Part shown: positions 1-7,861 of the stretch, piece by piece
Layout: each line of letters begins with the position of its first letter
How positions within the stretch are numbered: position 1 is the stretch's first letter
Assembly (NCBI RefSeq): GCF_001718415.1
Contig: NZ_CP013378.1
Location: forward strand, 1,054,001-1,118,000
DNA from: Burkholderia pseudomultivorans
Lineage (GTDB): Bacteria > Pseudomonadota > Gammaproteobacteria > Burkholderiales > Burkholderiaceae
Reading direction: 5' to 3'
Length of the DNA: 64,000 nt
Made by a program: the position numbers and the translations under genes
Notes under the pieces: model-generated
Told to the model about the DNA's origin: nothing
The model's input: the letters and a program-made list of their open reading frames with translations, nothing else
Databases searched by the model: none

Positions 1-10
1 TTTTTTTCAT
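1..10 (-). CDS. 5' end of a gene cut by the window edge
   Basis: Read on the minus strand, the first ten bases give ATG followed by two lysine codons. An AGGAG Shine-Dalgarno sequence (complement of 16-20) sits five bases upstream of the ATG. A Met-Lys-Lys start would suit a secreted or membrane protein, but nothing more can be read. The gene is divergent from the LysR gene and shares its promoter region, so it is a likely regulatory target. The product is unknown. Confidence 0.45.
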
Positions 11-143
11 GTGTGCTCCTGGGGACTCGGGCGGGCCCGGCGCGCATTGGCATGGGTTGCGCATCGGCCGATGAGGTGAAACGACCGGACCAAGCTTAAA
101 AATCCACAATTGCGCCGAACAGGGGCCTTGTGCTGTGCATCGC

Positions 144-158
144 TTAAGTTTTTCTAAA
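144..158. promoter_or_regulatory. Candidate LysR operator, copy 1
   Basis: The sequence is TTAAG-TTTTT-CTAAA, an interrupted inverted repeat of the T-N11-A type used by LysR regulators. It lies between the divergent LysR gene and the gene at the left edge. Similar elements occur at 1248-1262 and 6121-6135. Binding is inferred from recurrence and position only. Confidence 0.5.
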
Positions 159-171
159 ATCACGCAATCGT

Positions 172-186
172 CTGCGGAATCCGCAG
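172..186. promoter_or_regulatory. 15-bp palindrome upstream of the LysR gene
   Basis: The sequence is CTGCGGA-A-TCCGCAG, with perfect 7-bp arms. It lies 14 bp downstream of LysR box copy 1 in the same divergent promoter region. It may be a second operator half or a transcript hairpin; no T-run follows, so a terminator is unlikely. Confidence 0.35.
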
Positions 187-302
187 CGGCGTACGGCCGG
201 TCCGACGCAGGATAGCGACGAAGCGCTGGACAATCGCGCGATCCGCCGCCGAGAATACCGTTCGCTCCGCGCCACGCCCCATGTCGTTACAGGATCGACG
301 GA

Positions 303-1232
303 ATGAACCGTTTGCCGCCCTTGCGCGCCCTACAGGCGTTCGATGCCGTCGTTCGTAACGGCAACGTGATGACCGCCGCCGAATCGCTGCATGTCACGCC
401 TGGCGCCGTCAGCCAGCAGATCCGCGTGCTGGAGGAATTCCTCGGCATCGTGCTGTTCGACCGCGAGAGCAGCGGCCTGCGCCCGACGGAACTCGGCCGG
501 CTCTATCACCGGCACATCGCGCGCGGCTTCGAATGCTTTCATGCCGGGCAGGCGGCGCTGCACGCCACGCGCGAGGCACCGCAGCTCACGCTCAGCACCT
601 TCCCTTCCGTGGCCACGCACTGGTTCGCCGCCAGGATCGAAAAATGGCGCGCGCGGTCTGCAGCGGTGCGCGTACACGTCGAGGCGACCGATCGCGAGCC
701 GAAACGCGGCGAGCATCACGCCGATTTCCGCATGACCTACGGCAAGCCGCCCACCGACGGCACGCCCTGCCGCCTGCTGTTCGTCGATCGCGTGATGCCG
801 GTGTGTGCGCCGTCGCTGCTTCGCGCGGCCCAGCCGCTCGCGCAGCCGGCGGATCTGCTGCACTACCCGCTGGTCCATGTCGAATGGGGCTGGGCCGATT
901 TGTCGCCGCCCACCTGGGCGAACTGGTTCGCCGCGACGGGCGTGCCCGTTCCCGATACGCTCGCGCCGCTCAGCTATTCGCTGTCCTCGATGGCGATCGA
1001 CGCGGCGGTCGGCGGGCGCGGCGTCACGCTCGGGCAAGGGCTGTTCGCCGCCGACGGCCTCAGATCCGGCCAGCTCGTCGCGCCGTTCAAGGTGTCGCTG
1101 CCGATGCCGCGCCCCTACTATCTGGTCTGGCAGCCAGGCACGCTCGACCTGCCCGGCGCGCAGCCCTTTCTCGACTGGCTCGTCGAGGAAGTCGAACAGA
1201 CCGTTCGCGACATCGACGCGGCATTCGATTGA
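303..1232 (+). CDS. LysR-family transcriptional regulator (GcvA-like)
   Basis: This 309-residue protein has the N-terminal LysR winged helix-turn-helix (about residues 5-64, with NGNVMTAAESLHVTPGAVSQ as the HTH core) followed by a substrate-binding-like effector domain from about residue 90. Length and layout are standard for the family. The opening NRLPPLRALQAFDAV is typical of the GcvA/AmpR branch. It is divergent from a gene at the window edge and lies directly upstream of the lyase gene at 1409. The three TTTAG-N5-CTAAA elements in neighbouring promoters suggest it controls the whole lyase/Rieske/ABC cluster. The effector is not known; by context it would be the lyase substrate or product. 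Confidence 0.9.
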   Translation: MNRLPPLRALQAFDAVVRNGNVMTAAESLHVTPGAVSQQIRVLEEFLGIVLFDRESSGLRPTELGRLYHRHIARGFECFHAGQAALHATREAPQLTLSTFPSVATHWFAARIEKWRARSAAVRVHVEATDREPKRGEHHADFRMTYGKPPTDGTPCRLLFVDRVMPVCAPSLLRAAQPLAQPADLLHYPLVHVEWGWADLSPPTWANWFAATGVPVPDTLAPLSYSLSSMAIDAAVGGRGVTLGQGLFAADGLRSGQLVAPFKVSLPMPRPYYLVWQPGTLDLPGAQPFLDWLVEEVEQTVRDIDAAFD

Positions 1233-1247
1233 ACGCCGCGCGCCGCG

Positions 1248-1262
1248 TTTAGAAAAACTATA
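1248..1262. promoter_or_regulatory. Candidate LysR operator, copy 2
   Basis: The sequence is TTTAG-AAAAA-CTATA, one mismatch from a perfect inverted repeat. Read on the minus strand it shares the 12-mer AGTTTTTCTAAA with copy 1. It lies about 150 bp upstream of the lyase start codon, a usual position for a LysR activation site. Confidence 0.5.
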
Positions 1263-1408
1263 AGGCGCGGCCAATTTAAATGATTTGTCGGCCCCCGTTT
1301 GCCGCTCCTATGCTCGGTGGCGAATCCTGGCTCGCCGGTCGCCGGACAGGCGACGCACGTCGTTGCCAGGCTTCGCACCGATCACTCTCCAAGGAGCACA
1401 ACGACACC

Positions 1409-2977
1409 ATGAACGCCCCGGATCTCCTTCTCCCGACTCGTCCGCAAGACATCGACGAAGTCACGCTCGGCGATGCAGACATGTCGCTCGAGCAATTCAT
1501 CGCCGTCGCGAAATACGGCGCGCGCGTGCGGCTGTCGCCCGCCTATCGCGAACGTGTGGCGAAATCGCGCGCGCTGGTCGAACGGTTTCTCGCCGAAAAC
1601 CGCCTGGTTTACGGCGTGACGACCGGATTCGGCGACAACTCGACACGCGTGATCCGTCCCGACGAAGCAGAACAACTGCAGCGCAACATCGTGCGCTCGC
1701 ACGCGGTCTCGGTCGGCGCGCCGCTGCCGCGCGAAGTCGTACGCGCCACTCAGCTGATGGTGCTGAACAGTCTCGGCAAGGGCTATTCGGGCGTCACACT
1801 CGAACTGCTCGAACTGATCGCCGAACTGCTGAATCGCGACATCGTGCCGATCGCGCCCGGCGACGGTTCGGTCGGTTATCTCGGACCTGAGGCGCACATG
1901 GCGTTGGTGCTGATCGGCGAAGGCGAAGCGCTGTGGCAAGACACGCGGATGCCCGGCAAGGACGCGCTGGCGGCGGCCGGCCTCAAGCCGCATACGCTGC
2001 GCTGTAAGGAAGGTCTCGCGCTGCTCAACGGCACGACGTCGGTCACCGCGCTGGGGCTGCTTGCGCTTCACAACGCGATCGAAGGTTCGAAAGTCGCCGA
2101 CATTGCCGCCGCGCTGTCGTTCCAGCCGCTCAAGGGAACCACGCGCTCGCTCGATGCCCGCTATCACGCGGTCAAGAAACACGCACATCAGGCCAACGCG
2201 GCGGACAACCTGCGGCGGCTGCTTGCCGGCAGCGCACTGGCGGAACGATTCGTCGACTATCGTCTTCAGGATACCTACAGCCTGCGTGCGATCGCGCAAG
2301 TGCACGGCGCGTCGAAGCGTGCGATCGACGATGCGCGCGACGCGCTGCTCGACGAGATCGGTTCGAGCGGCGACAACCCGGTCATCCATCCGCACGGCGA
2401 CGACGGTCTCGCGATTTCGGGCGCGAACTTCGACGGCACCTTCGTCGGCATCGCCAGCGACCTGCTGTGCATCGCGATGACCAATCTCGCGAAGATTTCG
2501 GAGCGACGCGCGGACCGGCTCGTCAATCCGCATTTCAGCGAGTTGCCGGCGTTCCTCGCGCCTCGCCCCGGCCTGCACAGCGGCTACATGATCGTCCAGT
2601 ACACGGCGGCCGGCCTCCTCGGCGAGATGCGCATCCTGTCGCATCCGGCTTCCGTCGACAGCGTGTCGACCAGCGGCAATCAGGAAGACCCGGTCAGCTT
2701 CGCGTACCTTGCCGCACGCAAGGCCTACGACGCGTCGCAAAAGCTCCACCACGTGCTGGCGATCGAGCTGATGATCGCCGCGCAGGCGCTCGACTTCTTC
2801 GATCCTGCCGACGCGTCGCCGGCCACGGCCGCAGTGTATTCGCGCATCCGGCAAGCCGTACCGAAGGTCGACGACGACCGCTGTTTCCATCCCGACATGG
2901 CGTACATTCACACGCTGGTTGCGGACGGCGAAGTGTCCGCGGTGGTCGAGCGCATCACCGGCGCGTTGCACGCATAA
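1409..2977 (+). CDS. HAL/PAL-fold lyase without the MIO triad; probable ergothionase
   Basis: This 522-residue protein belongs to the aromatic amino acid ammonia-lyase family. Family hallmarks are present: YGVTTGFGD (Tyr68), LQRNIVRSHA near 90-99, SSGDNPVIH, and NQEDPVSF in place of the usual NQEDHVS. The normal GSVGASGDLAPLAHMA segment instead reads GSVGYLGPEAHMA (153-165). The Ala-Ser-Gly that cyclises into MIO is absent and the loop is three residues shorter. Known MIO-lacking homologues are ergothionases, which eliminate trimethylamine from ergothioneine to give thiourocanate; one was purified from a Burkholderia. Elimination of another trimethylated aromatic betaine (hercynine, hypaphorine) is possible. 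The start at 1409 is chosen because AAGGAG lies at 1391-1396; an in-frame ATG at 1280 would add 43 unlikely residues. Confidence 0.7.
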   Translation: MNAPDLLLPTRPQDIDEVTLGDADMSLEQFIAVAKYGARVRLSPAYRERVAKSRALVERFLAENRLVYGVTTGFGDNSTRVIRPDEAEQLQRNIVRSHAVSVGAPLPREVVRATQLMVLNSLGKGYSGVTLELLELIAELLNRDIVPIAPGDGSVGYLGPEAHMALVLIGEGEALWQDTRMPGKDALAAAGLKPHTLRCKEGLALLNGTTSVTALGLLALHNAIEGSKVADIAAALSFQPLKGTTRSLDARYHAVKKHAHQANAADNLRRLLAGSALAERFVDYRLQDTYSLRAIAQVHGASKRAIDDARDALLDEIGSSGDNPVIHPHGDDGLAISGANFDGTFVGIASDLLCIAMTNLAKISERRADRLVNPHFSELPAFLAPRPGLHSGYMIVQYTAAGLLGEMRILSHPASVDSVSTSGNQEDPVSFAYLAARKAYDASQKLHHVLAIELMIAAQALDFFDPADASPATAAVYSRIRQAVPKVDDDRCFHPDMAYIHTLVADGEVSAVVERITGALHA

Positions 2978-2982
2978 GAAAA

Positions 2983-3013
2983 GACCGTCGATCCCTGTCG
3001 GGGATCGACGGTC
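2983..3013. terminator. Bidirectional terminator between lyase and binding-protein genes
   Basis: A perfect 13-bp stem (GACCGTCGATCCC at 2983-2995 with its complement at 3001-3013) encloses a TGTCG loop. On the minus strand the hairpin is followed by TTTTCTT, a partial T-run. It separates the convergent lyase gene (+) and solute-binding-protein gene (-). Confidence 0.75.
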
Positions 3014-3071
3014 GCCGCCCGATTCATTCGGAAACAGCAAGTGCCGGCGCACAGGCTGCGCCGGACCGCGA

Positions 3072-3932
3072 TCAAGGCGTCACATCCGTCTTGAACCATT
3101 TCTCGCTCAGGCGCCGGACCGTGCCGTCCGCAATCGCGGCCGCGATCGCCTGATCGAACATCGTCTTCAGGTCGGCATCGCTCTTGCGCAGGCCGAGTGC
3201 CTCGCCGTCGCCCCAGATCGGGCCGCCGATCTTCGGCCCGACGATGCGGAGCGCGGCGTTGCCCGGCTTCGCCAGCGCCGACGCGTAGTAGGCGGCATCG
3301 TCGAATGCGACGTCGATACGCCCGTTGAGCAGGTCGATATCGTGATCCGGCGCGTTCTTGTATTCGCGAATGCTCGCCACGTCCTTGAAATTCCGGTTGA
3401 TGAACGCGCTGTAGACCGATCCGGTGACGATGCCGATCGACTTGCCCTTCAGCGCGGCGCGCAGCGGCTCGACCGCCGCCCGGTCACTCGCCGGATCGCC
3501 GGTCAGCCTCAGCGGCGCTGCGTTCGGCAATACTTTCGGCAAGCCGACCGGCCCCGCAGACACGAACACGGCCGGCGTGTTCGCATAGGGTTTCGAGAAC
3601 GCGATCGCGCGCTTGCGGTCCTCGCTGATCGACAGCGCGTCCATGATCACGTCGAACTTGCCCGCGTTCAATCCCGGAATCAGCCCGTCCCAGTCCTGCG
3701 ACATCAGCTTGCACTGCACACGCATGCGCCCGCACAGGTCGCGGGCGAGTTCCGGTTCGAAACCGTCGATCGTCCCGTCGGGACGCGTCAGATTCCACGG
3801 CTCGTAACTGCCCTCCAGCGCAATCGTGACCGTCTTCCACTCCCGTGCCTCGCCCGGCGCCGCCATCGCAGCGGCCGCGACGACGAATGCACATGCCGCC
3901 GCCTTCAGTCCCATCCTTCGCTTGCTGTTCAT
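3072..3932 (-). CDS. Polar amino-acid ABC transporter, periplasmic binding protein
   Basis: This 286-residue protein has a signal peptide (basic MNSKRR, hydrophobic Ala-rich core, cleavage near GEA-REW) and a family-3 solute-binding fold (HisJ/ArgT type): TIALEGSYEPWNL, DGFEPELARDLC, DWDGLIPGLNAGKFDVIMDA and SISEDRKRAIAFSKPY. The start at 3932 is set by an AGGAG eight to twelve bases upstream. The gene is last in an operon with the Rieske oxygenase and its reductase, while the permeases and ATPase lie in the divergent operon. The cluster context suggests it binds a histidine-like or betaine substrate; this is inference. Confidence 0.9.
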   Translation of the reverse strand: MNSKRRMGLKAAACAFVVAAAAMAAPGEAREWKTVTIALEGSYEPWNLTRPDGTIDGFEPELARDLCGRMRVQCKLMSQDWDGLIPGLNAGKFDVIMDALSISEDRKRAIAFSKPYANTPAVFVSAGPVGLPKVLPNAAPLRLTGDPASDRAAVEPLRAALKGKSIGIVTGSVYSAFINRNFKDVASIREYKNAPDHDIDLLNGRIDVAFDDAAYYASALAKPGNAALRIVGPKIGGPIWGDGEALGLRKSDADLKTMFDQAIAAAIADGTVRRLSEKWFKTDVTP

Positions 3933-3984
3933 TCGAATGCTCCTCGCTTGGGTTGTCGTTACGTCGTGAAATCGATCGCGCCCG

Positions 3985-4971
3985 TCACAGATCGGCGGCG
4001 GCGCCCGCAAGCACCAGCACGGCCGAACGCGCGCGCGACACGCACGGCAGAAAAACCGTTCCGGCCGCGCGTTCGTCGTCGGTGAGATAGGTGTCGCGGT
4101 GGAGCAACTCGCCGGCGACGACCCGCATCGCGCACGTGCCGCATACGCCGACCTCGCACGACGAGTCCACCGGCACGCCCGCTTCGCGCAGGCAGGCCAG
4201 CGCGGATTTGCCGGGCGGGACCGCTATCGCGCCGTCACGCCCTTCGAGCCGCAGTTCGAATTCGCGGTCCTCGGTTCCGGACAGGTCAGGCGCACTGAAC
4301 GCTTCCTGATGGACGTTTGCATCGCCCAACGCCGCGCGCGCCAGTTCGACGGTCATCTGCATGAACGCGGACGGCCCGCAGACGTACACATGGGTATCCG
4401 CCGCCGCACCGGCAAGAAGCGTGACCACCCGCTCGCGCGCCATCTCCGGCCCGAGCCCCAGGTGAAGACGCGTATGCGCGGCCAGCGGCGCGGCGGCCGT
4501 GATTTCGTCGCGAAACACGACGTCCTCGTCGCGACGCGCAAAGTAGTCGAAGCGGTAGCGGCGCCCGGCCGCGTGCAACGCATGGGCCATCGACAGAATC
4601 GGCGTGACGCCGATACCGCCCGCGATCAGCAGATGACACGCGGCCGTGTCGCTGAGCGCGAACGCGTTGCGCGGCAAACCGATCCGCAATGCCATGCCGG
4701 TGCTCGCCTGATCGTGCAGCCACGCGGAACCGCCGCGAGACACCGGGGAGCGCTTCACGGCGATCCGGTATTCCGGCGCATGACAATCCGCGCCGCATAG
4801 CGAGTACTGCCGCACGAGCCCGTCCGGAAGATGGACGTCGATATGCGAGCCCGGGCGGTAAGGCGGTAGCGGCAGACCGTCGCGCCGGCGCATCCGGAAC
4901 ACGCGCGTATCGTGCGTTCCACCGTCCGCGGGTTCGATCAGCACTTCGACCGTTTCGGTTCGATCCGTCAT
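3985..4971 (-). CDS. Phthalate-dioxygenase-reductase-type oxidoreductase (VanB-like)
   Basis: This 328-residue protein passes electrons from NAD(P)H through flavin to a C-terminal plant-type [2Fe-2S] centre and on to the Rieske oxygenase. Visible parts are the flavin motif RQYS (54-57), the nucleotide-binding GGIGVTP (118-124), VYVCGP, and the iron-sulfur cysteines Cys272, Cys277, Cys280 and Cys310. Length and order match VanB/PobB-type reductases. An ATG at 4992 overlaps the oxygenase stop codon as ATGA, but the second ATG at 4971 has a clear GGGAGGG ribosome site and is preferred. Its partner is the upstream oxygenase. Confidence 0.9.
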   Translation of the reverse strand: MTDRTETVEVLIEPADGGTHDTRVFRMRRRDGLPLPPYRPGSHIDVHLPDGLVRQYSLCGADCHAPEYRIAVKRSPVSRGGSAWLHDQASTGMALRIGLPRNAFALSDTAACHLLIAGGIGVTPILSMAHALHAAGRRYRFDYFARRDEDVVFRDEITAAAPLAAHTRLHLGLGPEMARERVVTLLAGAAADTHVYVCGPSAFMQMTVELARAALGDANVHQEAFSAPDLSGTEDREFELRLEGRDGAIAVPPGKSALACLREAGVPVDSSCEVGVCGTCAMRVVAGELLHRDTYLTDDERAAGTVFLPCVSRARSAVLVLAGAAADL

Positions 4972-4988
4972 TGGTCCCTCCCGACGCG

Positions 4989-6026
4989 TCATTGCAGCGC
5001 CGGCTGCGCCGCCTGCTCGATATCGATCAGGCGTTTCAGCGTCCGGCGGAACCGGATCGGTGCCGCGTCCGACTCGATATCGGTATTGGGCGTACGCCGG
5101 TTCGCCATCCCGCGATCGACCGCGGACAACACCGTCAGGTCCTCGTTGAAGGCAGCGATGAAGTCGGCGGTCAACGCGCGGCTGGTATCGGCGCAGTCCG
5201 CCCGGAAATTGCGCACCTGGAACCAGAAATAGCGGCAGCTGTTTTCCGTCACCGGCGTAACGAAATTGTATGAGTCGAGTAAAAACACGTCCGGATGCAA
5301 TATGCCTTGCGGCGCGCCTGAATTGGCCGGCGCAATGATGTCGCGAATAATCGCATGGGACGGGTAACGCACTTCGTAATGCTGAAGCCGGTCGGCCCGT
5401 CCCTTGAATCCGACATACGGAAGAAAGAATGGCGCGAGATCGCAATTCATCATCCAGCGCGACGCCAGCACGCCGTTTTCCAGCATCGACATCCTGACCG
5501 GCACCTCGGCCGTATCGTGATTGCCGAGCGAGGTCTTGTGGACGTACGTGACATGCGACGGATCGAGCAGGTTGTCGGTCATGTACAGGTAATGGCAATC
5601 CACGTTCATCGCCGGCCCGCGGTTGACGCCCCAACCGGGCTCGCCGTAATGCTCGACCGCAAGGATGGTGTCCGGGTCGGCCTGATCCGGCGCGCCCATC
5701 CAGATCCACACGAGCCCGTAGCGCTCCGCGACCGGATACGCCTTCACGCAGGCGTTCGGCGGGATGCGCGACAGGCCGGGCGCGCGCGTGCAGGCGCCGT
5801 CGGCGCCGAATTCGAGGCCGTGATAGCCGCAGCGCAGATGATTGCCGGTGACCGTGCCCATCGAAAGCGGCAGCTTGCGGTGCGGGCACGCGTCCTCGAG
5901 CGCGACGACTTCGCGCGCGGCATTGCGGTAGAACACCACCGGCTCGCCGAGCAGCACGCGCCCGACCGGCGCATCGTCGATCTCGTCGCTCCACGCCGCC
6001 ACATACCATGCATTCCGTAAATACAT
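4989..6026 (-). CDS. Rieske non-heme iron oxygenase, alpha subunit (VanA-like)
   Basis: This 345-residue protein has the Rieske [2Fe-2S] ligands Cys47-Pro-His49 and Cys66-Gly-Tyr-His69, and the mononuclear iron site in DNLLDPSHVTYVH, with His158 and His163 and the bridging Asp155. This is the layout of the vanillate O-demethylase and caffeine N-demethylase group. It is the first gene of an operon with its reductase and an amino-acid-binding protein, and is divergent from the matching permeases. The substrate is unknown. By context it may demethylate a betaine or oxidise the unsaturated imidazole or aromatic acrylate released by the lyase; the published ergothioneine route needs no Rieske enzyme. 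A good ribosome site (GAGGTGAG) precedes the start. Confidence 0.88.
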   Translation of the reverse strand: MYLRNAWYVAAWSDEIDDAPVGRVLLGEPVVFYRNAAREVVALEDACPHRKLPLSMGTVTGNHLRCGYHGLEFGADGACTRAPGLSRIPPNACVKAYPVAERYGLVWIWMGAPDQADPDTILAVEHYGEPGWGVNRGPAMNVDCHYLYMTDNLLDPSHVTYVHKTSLGNHDTAEVPVRMSMLENGVLASRWMMNCDLAPFFLPYVGFKGRADRLQHYEVRYPSHAIIRDIIAPANSGAPQGILHPDVFLLDSYNFVTPVTENSCRYFWFQVRNFRADCADTSRALTADFIAAFNEDLTVLSAVDRGMANRRTPNTDIESDAAPIRFRRTLKRLIDIEQAAQPALQ

Positions 6027-6120
6027 TGCTCACCTCGCTCATGTGAAATCCATCGTTCTCTGAGCGAGAGAATAGAAACCCGTCGATTACAAAATCAAAC
6101 GATTTAATCTAATTCGCGTT

Positions 6121-6135
6121 TTTAGTTTTCCTGAA
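6121..6135. promoter_or_regulatory. Candidate LysR operator, copy 3
   Basis: The sequence is TTTAG-TTTTC-CTGAA, one mismatch from an inverted repeat. It lies in the 294-bp AT-rich divergent promoter region between the Rieske gene (-) and the permease gene (+), so one site could serve both operons. The rest of 6027-6320 holds no gene. Confidence 0.5.
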
Positions 6136-6320
6136 TCCGCCGGCCATTCAATTGATATGGAAATTCAAAAACCTAGGGACTTCCCCGAATCGACTCGATA
6201 TTCATGCCAAAAGCGCTTGCGCCGGTTTTATGAATTGTGCAGCCTTGTATAGACAAATCGCACGAATTGCATCGCACGGCTGGTCGATGAAATGATCGAT
6301 TCACGGAAAGGAGGACACGC

Positions 6321-7043
6321 ATGACGACGATCGAATTGCTCGGCTTCGGGCCGCAGGGTTGGGGAGGCGCGCTGCTGTTCGCGGCGCTGATGACGGTCGC
6401 GGTGACGCTTGCCGCGCTGGCGGTCGGCGCACTGCTGGGCGCCGGCATCGCGGCCGCCAAGCTGTCGAGGGTTCGCGTGCTGCGTGCGGCCGGCGACCTC
6501 TACACGACCGTGTTTCGCGGCGTCCCCGAGTTGCTGGTGATCTACCTGTTCTATTTCGGCGGCTCGTCGCTGGTCACGATGGTCGGCCGGTGGTTCGGCG
6601 TCGACGGCTTCATCGGCCTGCCGCCGTTCCTGATCGGCGCACTCGCCGTCGGCATGATTTCCGGCGCATACCAGGCCGAGGTCTACCGCGGCGCGGTGCT
6701 CGCGGTCTCGCGCGGCGAGCTCGAGGCGGCCCGCGCGATCGGCATGCCGACCGCGACGCTGATGCGGCGCATCCTGATTCCGCAGGTGCTGCGTTATGCA
6801 TTGCCCGGCATCGGCAACGTATGGCAGCTCAGCCTGAAGGACTCCGCACTGATCTCGGTGACGGGTCTTGCCGAGCTGCTGCGGGCGAGCCAGGTCGCAG
6901 CCGGCTCGACGCACCAGTATTTCGTGTTCTTCATTGCGGGCGGCACGCTTTATCTGCTGATGACCGCGATGTCCAACCGGATTTTCAACCACGCCGAGTC
7001 GCGCGTTGCCCGCACGTTTCGCGGCAGCTTTGCACGCCACTGA
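6321..7043 (+). CDS. Amino-acid ABC transporter permease 1 (HisQ/HisM type)
   Basis: This 240-residue integral membrane protein has several hydrophobic segments and the family signature EAARAIGMPTATLMRRILIPQ, the cytoplasmic loop that docks the ATPase, plus FRGVPELLVIYLFYFG near residue 75. A strong AAAGGAGGA ribosome site precedes the ATG. It heads the operon permease-permease-ATPase-regulator and pairs with the second permease to form the channel. Confidence 0.93.
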   Translation: MTTIELLGFGPQGWGGALLFAALMTVAVTLAALAVGALLGAGIAAAKLSRVRVLRAAGDLYTTVFRGVPELLVIYLFYFGGSSLVTMVGRWFGVDGFIGLPPFLIGALAVGMISGAYQAEVYRGAVLAVSRGELEAARAIGMPTATLMRRILIPQVLRYALPGIGNVWQLSLKDSALISVTGLAELLRASQVAAGSTHQYFVFFIAGGTLYLLMTAMSNRIFNHAESRVARTFRGSFARH

Positions 7044-7058
7044 CAGGAGACGACAGCC

Positions 7059-7823
7059 ATGCAATCCGAAACCGACTTCCTCCTGGATACGCTCATGAGG
7101 CTGCTGTCCGCAGTGCCGACGACGCTCGGCCTGTTCTTCGCGTCGATGACGCTGGGCGGCATGCTCGCGCTCGTGATCGTCGCGATGCGCGTGTCGCCGT
7201 ACTGGCTGCCGAACCGGCTTGCGCGCGCCTACATCCTCGTATTTCGCGGCTCGCCGATCCTGATTCAGCTGTTTCTCGTCTACTACGGGGTCGGCCAGTT
7301 CGACTTCGTGCGTCACAGCCTGCTGTGGCCGGTGCTGCGCGAGCCGTACCTGTGTGCGGTGATTGCCCTCGCGCTGTGCACGGCCGGCTATACCGCGGAA
7401 ATCATTCGCGGCGGACTGATGGCGGTACCGGTCGGGCAGATCGAGGCCGGTTATTCGATCGGCCTGTCGGGATTCGCGCTGCTGCGCCGGATCATCGCGC
7501 CGATCGCACTCCGGCAGTGTCTGCCGGCCTATACGACCGAAGCGATTCTTCAGGTGAAATCGACCGCGCTCGCCAGTCTCGTCACCGTGTGGGAAGTCAC
7601 CGGCGTCGCGCAGCAGATCATCCAGCAGACCTATCGGACCAGCGAGGTGTTCCTGTGCGCCGCGCTGATCTACCTGGGCCTGAATTTCGCGATCGTGCGC
7701 GCGTTCGGCTGCCTCGAAAACCGCCTGTCGCGGCATCTGCGCGCGCCGCGTAGCGTCGCGCCGGCGCGGGTCTCGCCCGACGCAGCCGTCGCGGCCGCGC
7801 GCGACAGCCGGGTCGCCCCGTAA
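7059..7823 (+). CDS. Amino-acid ABC transporter permease 2 (HisM type)
   Basis: This 254-residue membrane protein resembles the preceding permease: FRGSPILIQLFLVYYG near residue 64 and the ATPase-docking loop IEAGYSIGLSGFALLRRIIA near residue 128. It starts 15 bp after the first permease, behind CAGGAGA. The C-terminal 30 residues are an Ala/Arg-rich tail beyond the membrane domain. It completes the heterodimeric channel of the polar amino-acid importer. Confidence 0.93.
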   Translation: MQSETDFLLDTLMRLLSAVPTTLGLFFASMTLGGMLALVIVAMRVSPYWLPNRLARAYILVFRGSPILIQLFLVYYGVGQFDFVRHSLLWPVLREPYLCAVIALALCTAGYTAEIIRGGLMAVPVGQIEAGYSIGLSGFALLRRIIAPIALRQCLPAYTTEAILQVKSTALASLVTVWEVTGVAQQIIQQTYRTSEVFLCAALIYLGLNFAIVRAFGCLENRLSRHLRAPRSVAPARVSPDAAVAAARDSRVAP

Positions 7824-7861
7824 GGTCCGTCCCTGTCCTTCCTCGTCCACCGGAGAACCCC

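Noticed and set aside
1280..1408. N-terminal extension of the lyase from ATG 1280
   Set aside because: No ribosome site there, extra residues look like translated promoter, and AAGGAG precedes the ATG at 1409.
1409..2977. Calling the lyase histidine ammonia-lyase (hutH)
   Set aside because: The MIO-forming Ala-Ser-Gly is missing and no other hut gene is near.
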